DNA of 8,769 nt from positions 1 to 8,769 of the forward strand of contig CABQNX010000043.1 of assembly GCA_902465645.1 (NCBI GenBank), in the 5' to 3' direction. The translations under genes and the position numbers were made by a program. Shown in pieces: positions 1-6,287 of this stretch. Position 1 is the stretch's first letter. Every line of letters starts with the position of its first letter. Source of the DNA: an uncultured Peptoniphilus sp. (GTDB taxonomy: Bacteria > Bacillota > Clostridia > Tissierellales > Peptoniphilaceae). The notes beneath the pieces were generated by a model, which had not been told where the DNA came from, did not search any database, and saw only the letters and a list, made by a program, of their open reading frames with translations.

Positions 1-35
1 GTTTGCTTGATATGTTAAATAGCTTTTGTCATTAA

Positions 36-80
36 ATTATTATTAATAAAAATGATGAGGGAAGAAGGCTGGATAGGTTT
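36..80 (+). other. Probable missing 5' end of the pseudouridine synthase gene (S4 domain start)
   Basis: The frame of the downstream synthase stays open from 36, just after an in-frame TAA at 33-35, and encodes I-I-I-N-K-N-D-E-G-R-R-L-D-R-F directly before the TTG at 81. The D-E-G-R-R-L-D-R-F string is the usual opening of the S4 RNA-binding domain in RluC/RluD-type enzymes, so it very likely belongs to the protein. No ATG, GTG or TTG lies in this stretch; only ATT codons at 36, 39 and 42 could start it. Either a rare ATT start is used, or a base is missing or changed near 33-36. No clear ribosome binding site precedes 36. Confidence 0.55.
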
Positions 81-1016
81 TTGAAAATCTATTTTGAAAA
101 GGCTCCTCTTTCCTTTATTTATAAAAATTTGAGAAAGAAAAATATTAAGGTCAATGGGAAGAAGGCCAAGCCCGAGGACATCTTAAGTGATGGGGACGAG
201 ATAAAATTATTTTTGGCAGAGGAAACTATTGAGAAGTTTAAAAAAGATATAAGGAAGTCAAAAAATTCTAAGCTGCCAGATATTTTGTATGAGGATGACG
301 ATATTATCCTTGTGAAGAAACCCATCAACATGCTCACTCACAATGATTCTAAGGGATACCAGGACAATGCCCTTGACAGGATGGTGGACTATCTCATTGC
401 CAAGGGAGATTACAATCCAAGGCTTGAGAAGTCCTTTAGGCCTGCTTTTGTAAACAGGCTGGACAGGAACACTTCTGGCATCTTAATTGGGGCAAAAAAT
501 TTGAGATCCTTGCAGGACTTGAATAAGGCCATAAAAAATAGGGAGATAAAAAAACTCTATGTTACTCTTGTGGCTGGAGAAGTCACAAAGGATTTTGACG
601 TTGACATCAACCTAAAGAAGACAGGCAATAATGTCATGAAGAAGTCTTCAAGAGACGAGGGTAAGAGGGCCCTTACAAAGTTTAGGGTCCTTAAGTCTAA
701 CAAAGACTACTCACTTCTTTCTGTCAACCTAATTACAGGCAGGACCCACCAAATTAGGGCATCCTTGAAGGAAGAGGGCCTCGCCATTGTTGGGGACAGG
801 AAGTATGGGGACCCTAGGACCAATAAGGCCTTTAGGGAGAGTGGACTGGACTCGCAGTTTCTCCACAATTATGCCATAGTTTTTGAGTCAGATGATTTTA
901 AAAATCTAAAGGGAAAGTCCTTTGTCTACCTACCTGATGGGAAGATGAAGACCATAGCCGAGGATATTTTTAAGATAAATTTAGGTGATTTATTAAATGA
1001 AGAAAATAATTTTTAG
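81..1016 (+). CDS. RluA-family pseudouridine synthase (RluC/RluD type)
   Basis: Converts specific uridines in structured RNA, most likely 23S rRNA, to pseudouridine. From the TTG at 81 the protein has 311 residues. An S4 RNA-binding domain covers about residues 1-50 (visible as I-K-V-N-G-K-K-A-K). The catalytic domain follows, with the family signature N-R-L-D-R-N-T-S-G at 125-133, where D128 is the catalytic aspartate. R-T-H-Q-I-R is at 221-226, V-G-D-R-K-Y-G at 237-243, and an L-H-N-Y motif near 261. The TTG start is the first standard start codon, but it cuts into the S4 domain; conserved residues continue upstream to about 36, which would give roughly 326 residues. The 3' end overlaps the next gene by 20 bases, so this is the first visible gene of an operon. 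Family is certain; the exact uridine target is not. Confidence 0.92.
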   Translation: MKIYFEKAPLSFIYKNLRKKNIKVNGKKAKPEDILSDGDEIKLFLAEETIEKFKKDIRKSKNSKLPDILYEDDDIILVKKPINMLTHNDSKGYQDNALDRMVDYLIAKGDYNPRLEKSFRPAFVNRLDRNTSGILIGAKNLRSLQDLNKAIKNREIKKLYVTLVAGEVTKDFDVDINLKKTGNNVMKKSSRDEGKRALTKFRVLKSNKDYSLLSVNLITGRTHQIRASLKEEGLAIVGDRKYGDPRTNKAFRESGLDSQFLHNYAIVFESDDFKNLKGKSFVYLPDGKMKTIAEDIFKINLGDLLNEENNF

Positions 1017-3600
1017 GTCTCCCAAGGAAGACTTAGGATTTGAAAAACTAAAGGGCGAGAGGACTTTATTTATCTTGCCCTCTCAATCTGCCATAAATTT
1101 TTACATAAGGGACATGCTGGGAAGGGGCATGGACATAAATAAGACTGAGTTCGAGACCTTTGATGGGATTGGAAGGAGAAATAGGGCAAAAAGGCCTGAT
1201 TCTATTTTAAAATATCTTGTCCTTTCAAAAATTCTCAAGGAAAACTTAAGTGATCTTAAAATTTTTCCTGAGACCGTGGATATAGTTTTGGGTTTTTTTG
1301 ATGATTTGGCAGAAAATTATTTGGATTCAAGTGATATAGAGAAAATTCCTGGAGAAATCTTCAAGGACTTGGGGAGAGTATTTGATATTTATAGGGACTA
1401 CTTTGCAGCCAGGTCCCTTGACATCTACGGCAGGGTCAAGGAGGACTCAATCAAGGGGACTAGGTTCGACACCATAATTATTTCTGGATTTTTGGAGTTT
1501 GGCAAGGCTGAAGAAGAGATAATAAAAATTTTGTCGGGACTTGATGGGAAAAATATTTTTATAGACATCCCCTTTAATTTTATGGAGTCAGACCTTCTTG
1601 ATGGACTTATAAAAAACTTGCAAGGCCTTGGATTTGAACTTGAGAAAAGAGAAGGTCTTGATTACAAAAAGGACATTGATAGAGAAAAGATAAAAATATT
1701 GTCTTCAAAAGATAATTTTTATAATTTGTTTTTTTCTAATGTGAAGCTTTTGTTGAAAGAAGAAAAAGTTAGTGACCTGACAATTTTAAGTGGATCTCCT
1801 AGTCTTTCAGAGAAAATTCGACAAAGGGAAGTCTTTGAAGGTCTAGAATTTAACCTTCCAAGGAAGGAGAGGTCCCTACTTGAAAGGGAATTTGTCACGC
1901 TTTTAGATTATTTTCTCGACAAGTCTAAGGAAAATACCTTGAAAAGGGTTCGTCTATCTTATTTCCCTTTGCCACTTGATGTCATAAATCTCGAAGCAAG
2001 TCTTATGGCCTATAATTTTAAAAATTTAGTAGATATAGATTTCTCCAGGGTCAAAGATTTTAGGCTAAATGAGGGAGAACTGGATGATTTTTTAAGTGGA
2101 GTCCAACTTCTTCAAGATGAAAAAATTTCTATTAATGAAGATGTGACTTATTATTTGGAATTTTTCAAGAACTATTTGGAGACTGCCAGGGGAAAAATTG
2201 AAAATGACTTAAAGAGAAATCCTGAAAGTCCAAGAAGACGTGATGGGAGATTTTTGGAAGAACTTGATGAGGTCCTTATAAAGATGGAGGGCTTGGGAGA
2301 TTTTTATGAGTCCATAGGCCTCGATGACTTTGTCTTGATATTAAAAAAATATATGGAAAAGATTAGGCTTGATGAGGTCCAAAACCTTGAAGGTCTAGAG
2401 ATTTCGAGCCAGGCTTCTAACTATTATAGGGACTTTAAAAATTTAATCTTAATAGGCTTTGACCATTCATACCAAGAGGACAAGAAGGCAAACTTCATCT
2501 ACAAGAAGGAGACCCGAGGGGCCATGGAAAGCCTTGGTCTTGTAAGGGATAACTTTAAGAGAGATTATTTTTATTTGATTTATGATTTGCTTGTAGCAGA
2601 AAATACTTTGATTTTAACTGGCGACAGGGAAAGAGGATTTTCAAAAGTTTTAAACTCTTTGATTTTTGACTTGGACCTAGATATTGAGGAAGCTGAGAAA
2701 ATTTATGAGACTGGAAGGCTCTACAGGACAAGAGAGGTCAAGGACCACAATTATATAATTGATGACAAAGAGCTTGGGGAAATTAACAAGAAGATTTCTG
2801 AAAGGCCCTATTCTGTGACGGACTTTGATATCCTAAAGGATTGCCCACGACGCTTTCTCTTTGAGAGGGTCTACAGGATTGGCAAGTTGGAAAAAGATTA
2901 TGAGGACAGGTTTTATCTTGAACTGGGAGAAAAATACCACAGGGTTTTGGAAAAATATTTCAAAAAAGAAGATGACTTTAATGAAGAAAGCTTGTTAAAT
3001 CTTATTTTGGAAGTTGAAAATCTTGGAGACTTTGATGATCTTTCCTTCTTGGATAAAGTTTCTGTCCTAAATTCTCAAAGGATCCTTGGAGATTATATAA
3101 AGAAGGACTTGGAGGGCCAGGCCAAGTATGGTTACAAGCCAGCTTATTTTGAAGAGGGCTTTGAAACTGAAATTGCTGGTCTAAAGATAAGGGGAAGGAT
3201 TGACAGGATTGATGCCCTTGGTGACAATGAAATCCTCATGGACTACAAGAGGTCTTCGGTGAAGAAGAAAAAGGATATCGAAGACTTAAAGTCCTTCCAA
3301 ATGCCTCTTTATGCTATAGGTAGAAAAAAACTGGGTAAGAATATATCGATGGCGGCCTACGGGTCAGTCAAGAGGGGAGAAGTTTCCACTGTGATAAAAA
3401 ATTCCGACATCCTGCCAAAGGACGATAGGGGACAATATTATTTCACAGAGGAAGACTTAAATGAACTCCTAAATAAATTTGAAGATGAGATAGAGAGCCT
3501 AGCTTCTTCTATAAGGTCTGGCAACTATGAGTCTTCAAGTGACTGTAAAAATTGTGATTACCTAGAGATTTGCGAGAACAAGGAGAATTTTAATGGATAA
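997..3600 (+). CDS. addB: AddB-like PD-(D/E)XK nuclease (ATP-dependent nuclease subunit B)
   Basis: Probable B subunit of an AddAB-type helicase-nuclease, which resects double-strand breaks for recombination. The C-terminal nuclease domain is clear: L-G-E-K-Y-H at 643-648, G-R-I-D-R-I-D at 733-739 (D735), I-L-M-D-Y-K-R-S-S at 746-754 (D749 and K751 as catalytic acid and lysine), and Q768/Y772 of the Q-x3-Y motif. Four cysteines match the AddB iron-sulfur cluster layout: C616 (D-C-P-R-R-F), then C850, C853 and C859 with C-x2-C-x5-C spacing. The N-terminus (T-L-F-I-L-P-S-Q at 23-30) resembles the inactive helicase-like domain, but no G-x4-G-K-[ST] Walker A is visible. At 867 residues it is shorter than typical Firmicute AddB (roughly 1150). 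No addA is present in the window. The ATG lies inside the previous gene; A-G-G-T-G about 10 bases upstream may serve as ribosome binding site. Confidence 0.82.
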   Translation: MKKIIFRSPKEDLGFEKLKGERTLFILPSQSAINFYIRDMLGRGMDINKTEFETFDGIGRRNRAKRPDSILKYLVLSKILKENLSDLKIFPETVDIVLGFFDDLAENYLDSSDIEKIPGEIFKDLGRVFDIYRDYFAARSLDIYGRVKEDSIKGTRFDTIIISGFLEFGKAEEEIIKILSGLDGKNIFIDIPFNFMESDLLDGLIKNLQGLGFELEKREGLDYKKDIDREKIKILSSKDNFYNLFFSNVKLLLKEEKVSDLTILSGSPSLSEKIRQREVFEGLEFNLPRKERSLLEREFVTLLDYFLDKSKENTLKRVRLSYFPLPLDVINLEASLMAYNFKNLVDIDFSRVKDFRLNEGELDDFLSGVQLLQDEKISINEDVTYYLEFFKNYLETARGKIENDLKRNPESPRRRDGRFLEELDEVLIKMEGLGDFYESIGLDDFVLILKKYMEKIRLDEVQNLEGLEISSQASNYYRDFKNLILIGFDHSYQEDKKANFIYKKETRGAMESLGLVRDNFKRDYFYLIYDLLVAENTLILTGDRERGFSKVLNSLIFDLDLDIEEAEKIYETGRLYRTREVKDHNYIIDDKELGEINKKISERPYSVTDFDILKDCPRRFLFERVYRIGKLEKDYEDRFYLELGEKYHRVLEKYFKKEDDFNEESLLNLILEVENLGDFDDLSFLDKVSVLNSQRILGDYIKKDLEGQAKYGYKPAYFEEGFETEIAGLKIRGRIDRIDALGDNEILMDYKRSSVKKKKDIEDLKSFQMPLYAIGRKKLGKNISMAAYGSVKRGEVSTVIKNSDILPKDDRGQYYFTEEDLNELLNKFEDEIESLASSIRSGNYESSSDCKNCDYLEICENKENFNG

Positions 3601-4132
3601 AAAAGAATTGAGAAAAAAATATACAAAAGTAAGAGCAGATGTTGAGGTCAAGGAAGACAAGGATAGGCTAATAAGAGAAAACTTGCGACAACTTGATATC
3701 TACAAGAAGGCAAAATCTGTTTTTGTCTTTATCTCTTATAAGTCCGAAGTTGATACAAGAGGAATAATTGAAGATATCTTGGCCGATGGAAAGAAACTTT
3801 TAGTTCCCCTTGTTAAGGGCAGTGAGATGATTGCCGTTGAAGTCAAGGGGATTGATGACCTTGAGCCAAACAAGATGGGGATTTTGGAACCAAAATCTGG
3901 AGATGAAGTGACAGATGTGGACTTAACTATTACACCGGGACTTGCCTTTGACAAAAGAGGCTACAGACTTGGCTACGGTGGAGGCTACTATGACAAGTTC
4001 TTTGCCAAGGTGGACACAATAAGGATGGGGATTGGATATTCTGACCAATATGTGGAAAGCCTTGTTCACGAAGACTATGACAAAGCCTTGGAATATCTCT
4101 TGACTGAAGAAGGGCTGATTGAATTTGAATAA
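3593..4132 (+). CDS. fau: 5-formyltetrahydrofolate cyclo-ligase
   Basis: Converts 5-formyltetrahydrofolate to 5,10-methenyltetrahydrofolate with ATP in the cytoplasm, returning a storage or inhibitory folate to one-carbon metabolism. At 179 residues it has normal length. Family landmarks are the N-terminal K-K-E-L-R-K-K-Y, a central F-I-S-Y-K-S-E-V-D at 46-54, M-G-I-L-E-P at 95-100, and the strongly diagnostic stretch L-T-I-T-P-G-L-A-F-D (111-120) followed by R-G-Y-R-L-G-Y-G-G-G-Y-Y-D (122-134), the nucleotide/phosphate-binding glycine loop. The end keeps the G-I-G-Y-S-D-Q pattern. Its ATG overlaps the end of the nuclease gene by 8 bases, and AAGGAG at 3580-3585 sits 7 bases upstream, so the start is well supported. 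It belongs to the four-gene operon; no functional link to the neighbours is evident. Confidence 0.95.
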   Translation: MDKKELRKKYTKVRADVEVKEDKDRLIRENLRQLDIYKKAKSVFVFISYKSEVDTRGIIEDILADGKKLLVPLVKGSEMIAVEVKGIDDLEPNKMGILEPKSGDEVTDVDLTITPGLAFDKRGYRLGYGGGYYDKFFAKVDTIRMGIGYSDQYVESLVHEDYDKALEYLLTEEGLIEFE

Positions 4133-4820
4133 TTATAAAAGGACTTATCCAAGAATAGAAGCGAAGACTTGGAAGTGGGTCCTGTCCCTCTTCCTTGCCA
4201 TAGGGTCCTTCTTCTTAGTTAGCTTGGTCTTTGCCCTTTTTGGGATTGAAAATGAAATCCTTATGGCCCTTTTGATAAGTGTCTTGTCCCTAATGTCCCT
4301 TTGGGTGGTGGACAGGAGATTTATTTTAAAAATTTTCTTGCCACTAAAGATGAAAGACCTTTTATATATTTTAATAGGACTTGGCTTTTCCTTTGTGGCA
4401 GTAATTTTTGCATCAATTGTAATGGCTCAAATGGGAGTCCAAGGTTCAGCCAATCCAATTTTTGATATTTTAACTGATGAAAATATAAAGAGGTTTATTG
4501 TTTCCACTATGGTCCAGTTTATTGCCGAGGAAATTATTTTTATCATTCCCTTCTTGTTCGTAATTAACAAGATGAATACAAAGAATGATAAGTTAAATAC
4601 CTTTGTGGCAATACTTGTGTCATCAGTGATTTTCGGGGCCATGCACCTTTCAACTTACAACTTCAACATTGTCCAGGCAGTCCTTGTGATTTCTATAATT
4701 AGAACTGGACTTTCCATGTCCTATGTCTTGTCAAAGAACTTGACAGTGACTTACCTAGTCCACATGATTTACGACTGGGTCTTGATTTGGATTTACTTGG
4801 CAGCAGGACAAATGGCCTGA
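4119..4820 (+). CDS. CPBP-family intramembrane metalloprotease-like protein
   Basis: Multi-pass membrane protein of the CPBP (Abi, type II CAAX prenyl protease/bacteriocin-processing) family; the substrate is unknown. About six to seven hydrophobic segments are seen, near residues 20-42, 48-63, 80-104, 126-148, 160-176, 184-205 and 213-230. Motif 1 is A-E-E-I-I-F-I at 136-142: both glutamates are present, but the usual arginine of E-E-x3-R is I142. Motif 2 is F-G-A-M-H (F172-H176). Motif 3 is H-M-I-Y-D (H215-D219), with Asp where Asn is common. The metal-binding E and H residues are therefore kept, so activity is possible. The start is TTG at 4119 (a second in-frame TTG lies at 4125). AGAAGGG at 4107-4113 gives 5-base spacing for the first. 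It overlaps the folate gene by 14 bases and is the last gene of the operon. Its TGA stop lies in the first unit of an 18-bp repeat array. Confidence 0.85.
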   Translation: MNLNNYKRTYPRIEAKTWKWVLSLFLAIGSFFLVSLVFALFGIENEILMALLISVLSLMSLWVVDRRFILKIFLPLKMKDLLYILIGLGFSFVAVIFASIVMAQMGVQGSANPIFDILTDENIKRFIVSTMVQFIAEEIIFIIPFLFVINKMNTKNDKLNTFVAILVSSVIFGAMHLSTYNFNIVQAVLVISIIRTGLSMSYVLSKNLTVTYLVHMIYDWVLIWIYLAAGQMA

Positions 4821-4904
4821 GTTTATAAGTATTTGTGACTTTATAAATTATTATGAAGTTATGAAAAATTATGACTTTATTAATTATTATGAAGTAATGA
4901 AAAA
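4815..4904 (+). repeat. 18-bp direct repeat array (about five units) starting at the CPBP stop codon
   Basis: Units start at 4815, 4833, 4851, 4869 and 4887, exactly 18 bases apart. Unit 2 is TTGTGACTTTATAAATTA, unit 3 TTATGAAGTTATGAAAAA, unit 4 TTATGACTTTATTAATTA and unit 5 TTATGAAGTAATGAAAAA; unit 1 (GCCTGAGTTTATAAGTAT) contains the gene's own stop. Types alternate, so units 2-3 and 4-5 also read as a 36-bp repeat (4836-4869 against 4872-4905, 31 of 34 bases identical). TGA recurs at 4818, 4836, 4854, 4872 and 4890, all in the reading frame of the CPBP gene. The array lies in the operon's 3' untranslated region ahead of the terminator. Related units occur at 7657-7866 and 8468-8483. Confidence 0.85.
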
Positions 4905-4944
4905 CTAGAAAATTAAAAAACTAAATAGACTTGTAAAAATAACA

Positions 4945-4975
4945 AAAACCACGACTTGATAATCGTGGTTTTCTT
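4945..4975. terminator. Bidirectional intrinsic terminator between convergent genes
   Basis: AAAACCACGA (4945-4954) pairs fully with TCGTGGTTTT (4963-4972) around an 8-base loop. On the + strand the stem runs into TTTTCTTTT; on the minus strand the complementary A-run gives TTTTTG. It sits between the end of the CPBP operon and the end of the convergent yitT-like gene at 4986, so it can serve both. Confidence 0.9.
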
Positions 4976-4985
4976 TTGCGTAAAA

Positions 4986-5870
4986 TTAAATTGAAATTTC
5001 CTTGAAGCCATTGCCAAGGATTTCTGATGTGTCAGAAACTGTGACAAAGGCATCCTTGTCAGTGTGTTTTACTATTTGTCTAAGCTTAACAAGTTGTCTT
5101 GAAGAGCAGACAACGTAGAGGATGTAGACGTCCTTCTTCTTGTAGGAAGTCACTCCCTTGATATAAGTTGCTCCCCTGTGGACTTCTGCATAAATTTCCT
5201 TTGCAATCTCTTCATTATAATCAGAAATAATTAGGACTTGCTTTTGCTTGCCAACTCCCAGTTGAATCCTATCAATAACAGTGTAGTTAATAAACATTAG
5301 GATAAGTGTGAAAAGAACCTTGTCAATGGAGTAAAGGTAACCAAGGCAAGAAACTATTATGAGGTTAATGGCCATTAGGACATTACCAATAGTTATGTTA
5401 AATTTCTTCTTTAATATAGCGGCTATTATGTCCAGGCCACCAGTTGATGTTCCATTCCTAAAGGCAAAGCCTGCGCCAATTCCATTTAAGAGACCACCAA
5501 ATATACAGGCAAGGATGGGCTCCTTAGTGAGATAAAACCCAGGGGCAAGCCTTTCGAAAAAGGAAATGAATATAGATAAAAGAAAAATTACAAGTGTTGA
5601 AAAAAATGTAAAGTCCTTATCTAAGTATATTAAACTCAAAATCGATGTTGGAAGGTTCATCAAGAAGACTAGTAGGGGAAGGCTAAGGCCTGTTACATTG
5701 GAGGTCAAAATTGATAGACCAGTGAGTCCACCTGATATAAGTAAGTTGGGTTTAATAATATATGTAATTGAAAAGGCAGTTATTATGCTGCAAAAGATTA
5801 CAGAAATCAATTTCCTGCCAAATGTTTTAGAAAAAATCCAGTCCTTAAGACTAACTTTTTGTAAGTTCAC
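4986..5870 (-). CDS. YitT-family membrane protein (YitT membrane domain plus DUF2179)
   Basis: Integral membrane protein of the YitT family; some members have been linked to small-molecule transport, but the substrate here is unknown. It has 294 residues, the usual length. About six hydrophobic segments lie near residues 20-40, 46-60, 63-83, 89-106, 118-137 and 160-200. The conserved glycine-rich motif is R-N-G-T-S-T-G-G-L-D-I-I-A at 138-150, and P-N-L-L-I-S-G-G near 41-48 is also typical. The soluble C-terminal DUF2179 domain (about 211-290) carries H-R-G-A-T at 231-235 and G-V-T-S-Y-K-K-K-D-V. Translation starts at a GTG (5868-5870) with GAGGTG five bases upstream on the minus strand (5876-5881), which fixes the start. 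It is a single gene, convergent with the CPBP operon and divergent from gdhA. Confidence 0.93.
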   Translation of the reverse strand: MNLQKVSLKDWIFSKTFGRKLISVIFCSIITAFSITYIIKPNLLISGGLTGLSILTSNVTGLSLPLLVFLMNLPTSILSLIYLDKDFTFFSTLVIFLLSIFISFFERLAPGFYLTKEPILACIFGGLLNGIGAGFAFRNGTSTGGLDIIAAILKKKFNITIGNVLMAINLIIVSCLGYLYSIDKVLFTLILMFINYTVIDRIQLGVGKQKQVLIISDYNEEIAKEIYAEVHRGATYIKGVTSYKKKDVYILYVVCSSRQLVKLRQIVKHTDKDAFVTVSDTSEILGNGFKEISI

Positions 5871-5910
5871 ACTATCACCTCAGTTGTTATGATACACTAT
5901 ATTAAAGGAA

Positions 5911-5940
5911 ATTATAAGCTATAAATTTATTAAATATAAA
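5911..5940 (-). promoter_or_regulatory. Possible promoter of the YitT-family gene
   Basis: On the minus strand a perfect TATAAT (5916-5911) lies about 40 bases before the GTG start. The best -35 is weak: TTTATA (5940-5935), 18 bases upstream, 4 of 6 matches. In such AT-rich DNA a chance match is possible. Confidence 0.4.
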
Positions 5941-6206
5941 GATATTTTTGTAAGAAAAAATTGGTAAAAAGTAATGAGAAAGCTTTTGATCTTTAGCCTT
6001 TAAGGAATTAGTGAAAATGATTACAATCCTGTAAAAACTTAAATTCTTTTGGTATAAGAGAAAGTTTTCTAATAATAAAATATAGATTAAAAATAATAAG
6101 AAATTCCATCTATTGTTTACGAATTGAATTAATAAGGGCAAAAATAAATAAAATGATAAAAGTAAAATTATAATTTCAAACAATTAGTTAAACTTAGATT
6201 GCTTGC

Positions 6207-6235
6207 TTGAACTTAATATTTCTATTTGCTATAAT
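6207..6235 (+). promoter_or_regulatory. gdhA promoter with extended -10
   Basis: The -35 is TTGAAC at 6207-6212, followed by a 17-base spacer and a perfect TATAAT at 6230-6235. TG at 6227-6228 gives the extended -10 form TGCTATAAT. Transcription would start near 6242, leaving a leader of about 46 bases. This is the best-formed promoter in the window, matching a highly expressed gene. Confidence 0.8.
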
Positions 6236-6271
6236 TAAGACTGTAAGAAATGGTTATCATGATTATACATA

Positions 6272-6279
6272 AAGGAGAG
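6272..6279 (+). promoter_or_regulatory. gdhA ribosome binding site that decides the start
   Basis: AAGGAGAG ends 8 bases before the ATG at 6288. The GTG at 6279, three codons upstream in frame, overlaps this site and cannot use it, so 6288 is the start. Confidence 0.85.
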
Positions 6280-6287
6280 TGTTAAAA

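Larger units (their letters stand above)
5871..6278. other. AT-rich divergent intergenic region
   Basis: About 400 bases separate the YitT-family gene from gdhA. The region holds the ribosome binding site and possible promoter of the minus-strand gene at its left end and the gdhA promoter at its right end. The middle (about 5945-6195) is AT-rich and shows no RNA gene, repeat or convincing hairpin to me. A minus-strand open frame of 93 codons crosses it (TTG start at 6183), but it has no ribosome binding site and a composition expected from AT-rich DNA. Confidence 0.7.

Noticed and set aside
3..35. Frame ending L-L-D-M-L-N-S-F-C-H and TAA as the tail of an upstream gene
   Set aside because: Only ten codons are visible, all three forward frames meet a stop in this stretch, and nothing in it is recognisable.
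4815..4904. CRISPR array or plasmid iterons
   Set aside because: Units abut directly without unique spacers, no cas or replication gene is near, and related arrays sit at other ordinary gene ends.
5566..5892. 108-codon + strand open frame
   Set aside because: Antisense shadow of the well-supported YitT-family gene; no recognisable domain or ribosome binding site.
5902..6183. 93-codon minus-strand open frame coding for a very hydrophobic peptide
   Set aside because: It starts with TTG without a ribosome binding site, is rich in Phe, Ile, Leu, Tyr and Asn as expected from AT-rich DNA, shows no known motif, and overlaps the possible promoter of the YitT-family gene.
6256..6263. ATCATGAT palindrome in the gdhA leader as an operator
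   Set aside because: Only 8 bases, not extended by flanking symmetry, and common by chance in such sequence.
6279..6287. GTG at 6279 as the gdhA start
   Set aside because: It overlaps the ribosome binding site; the ATG at 6288 has correct spacing and gives the known family N-terminus.
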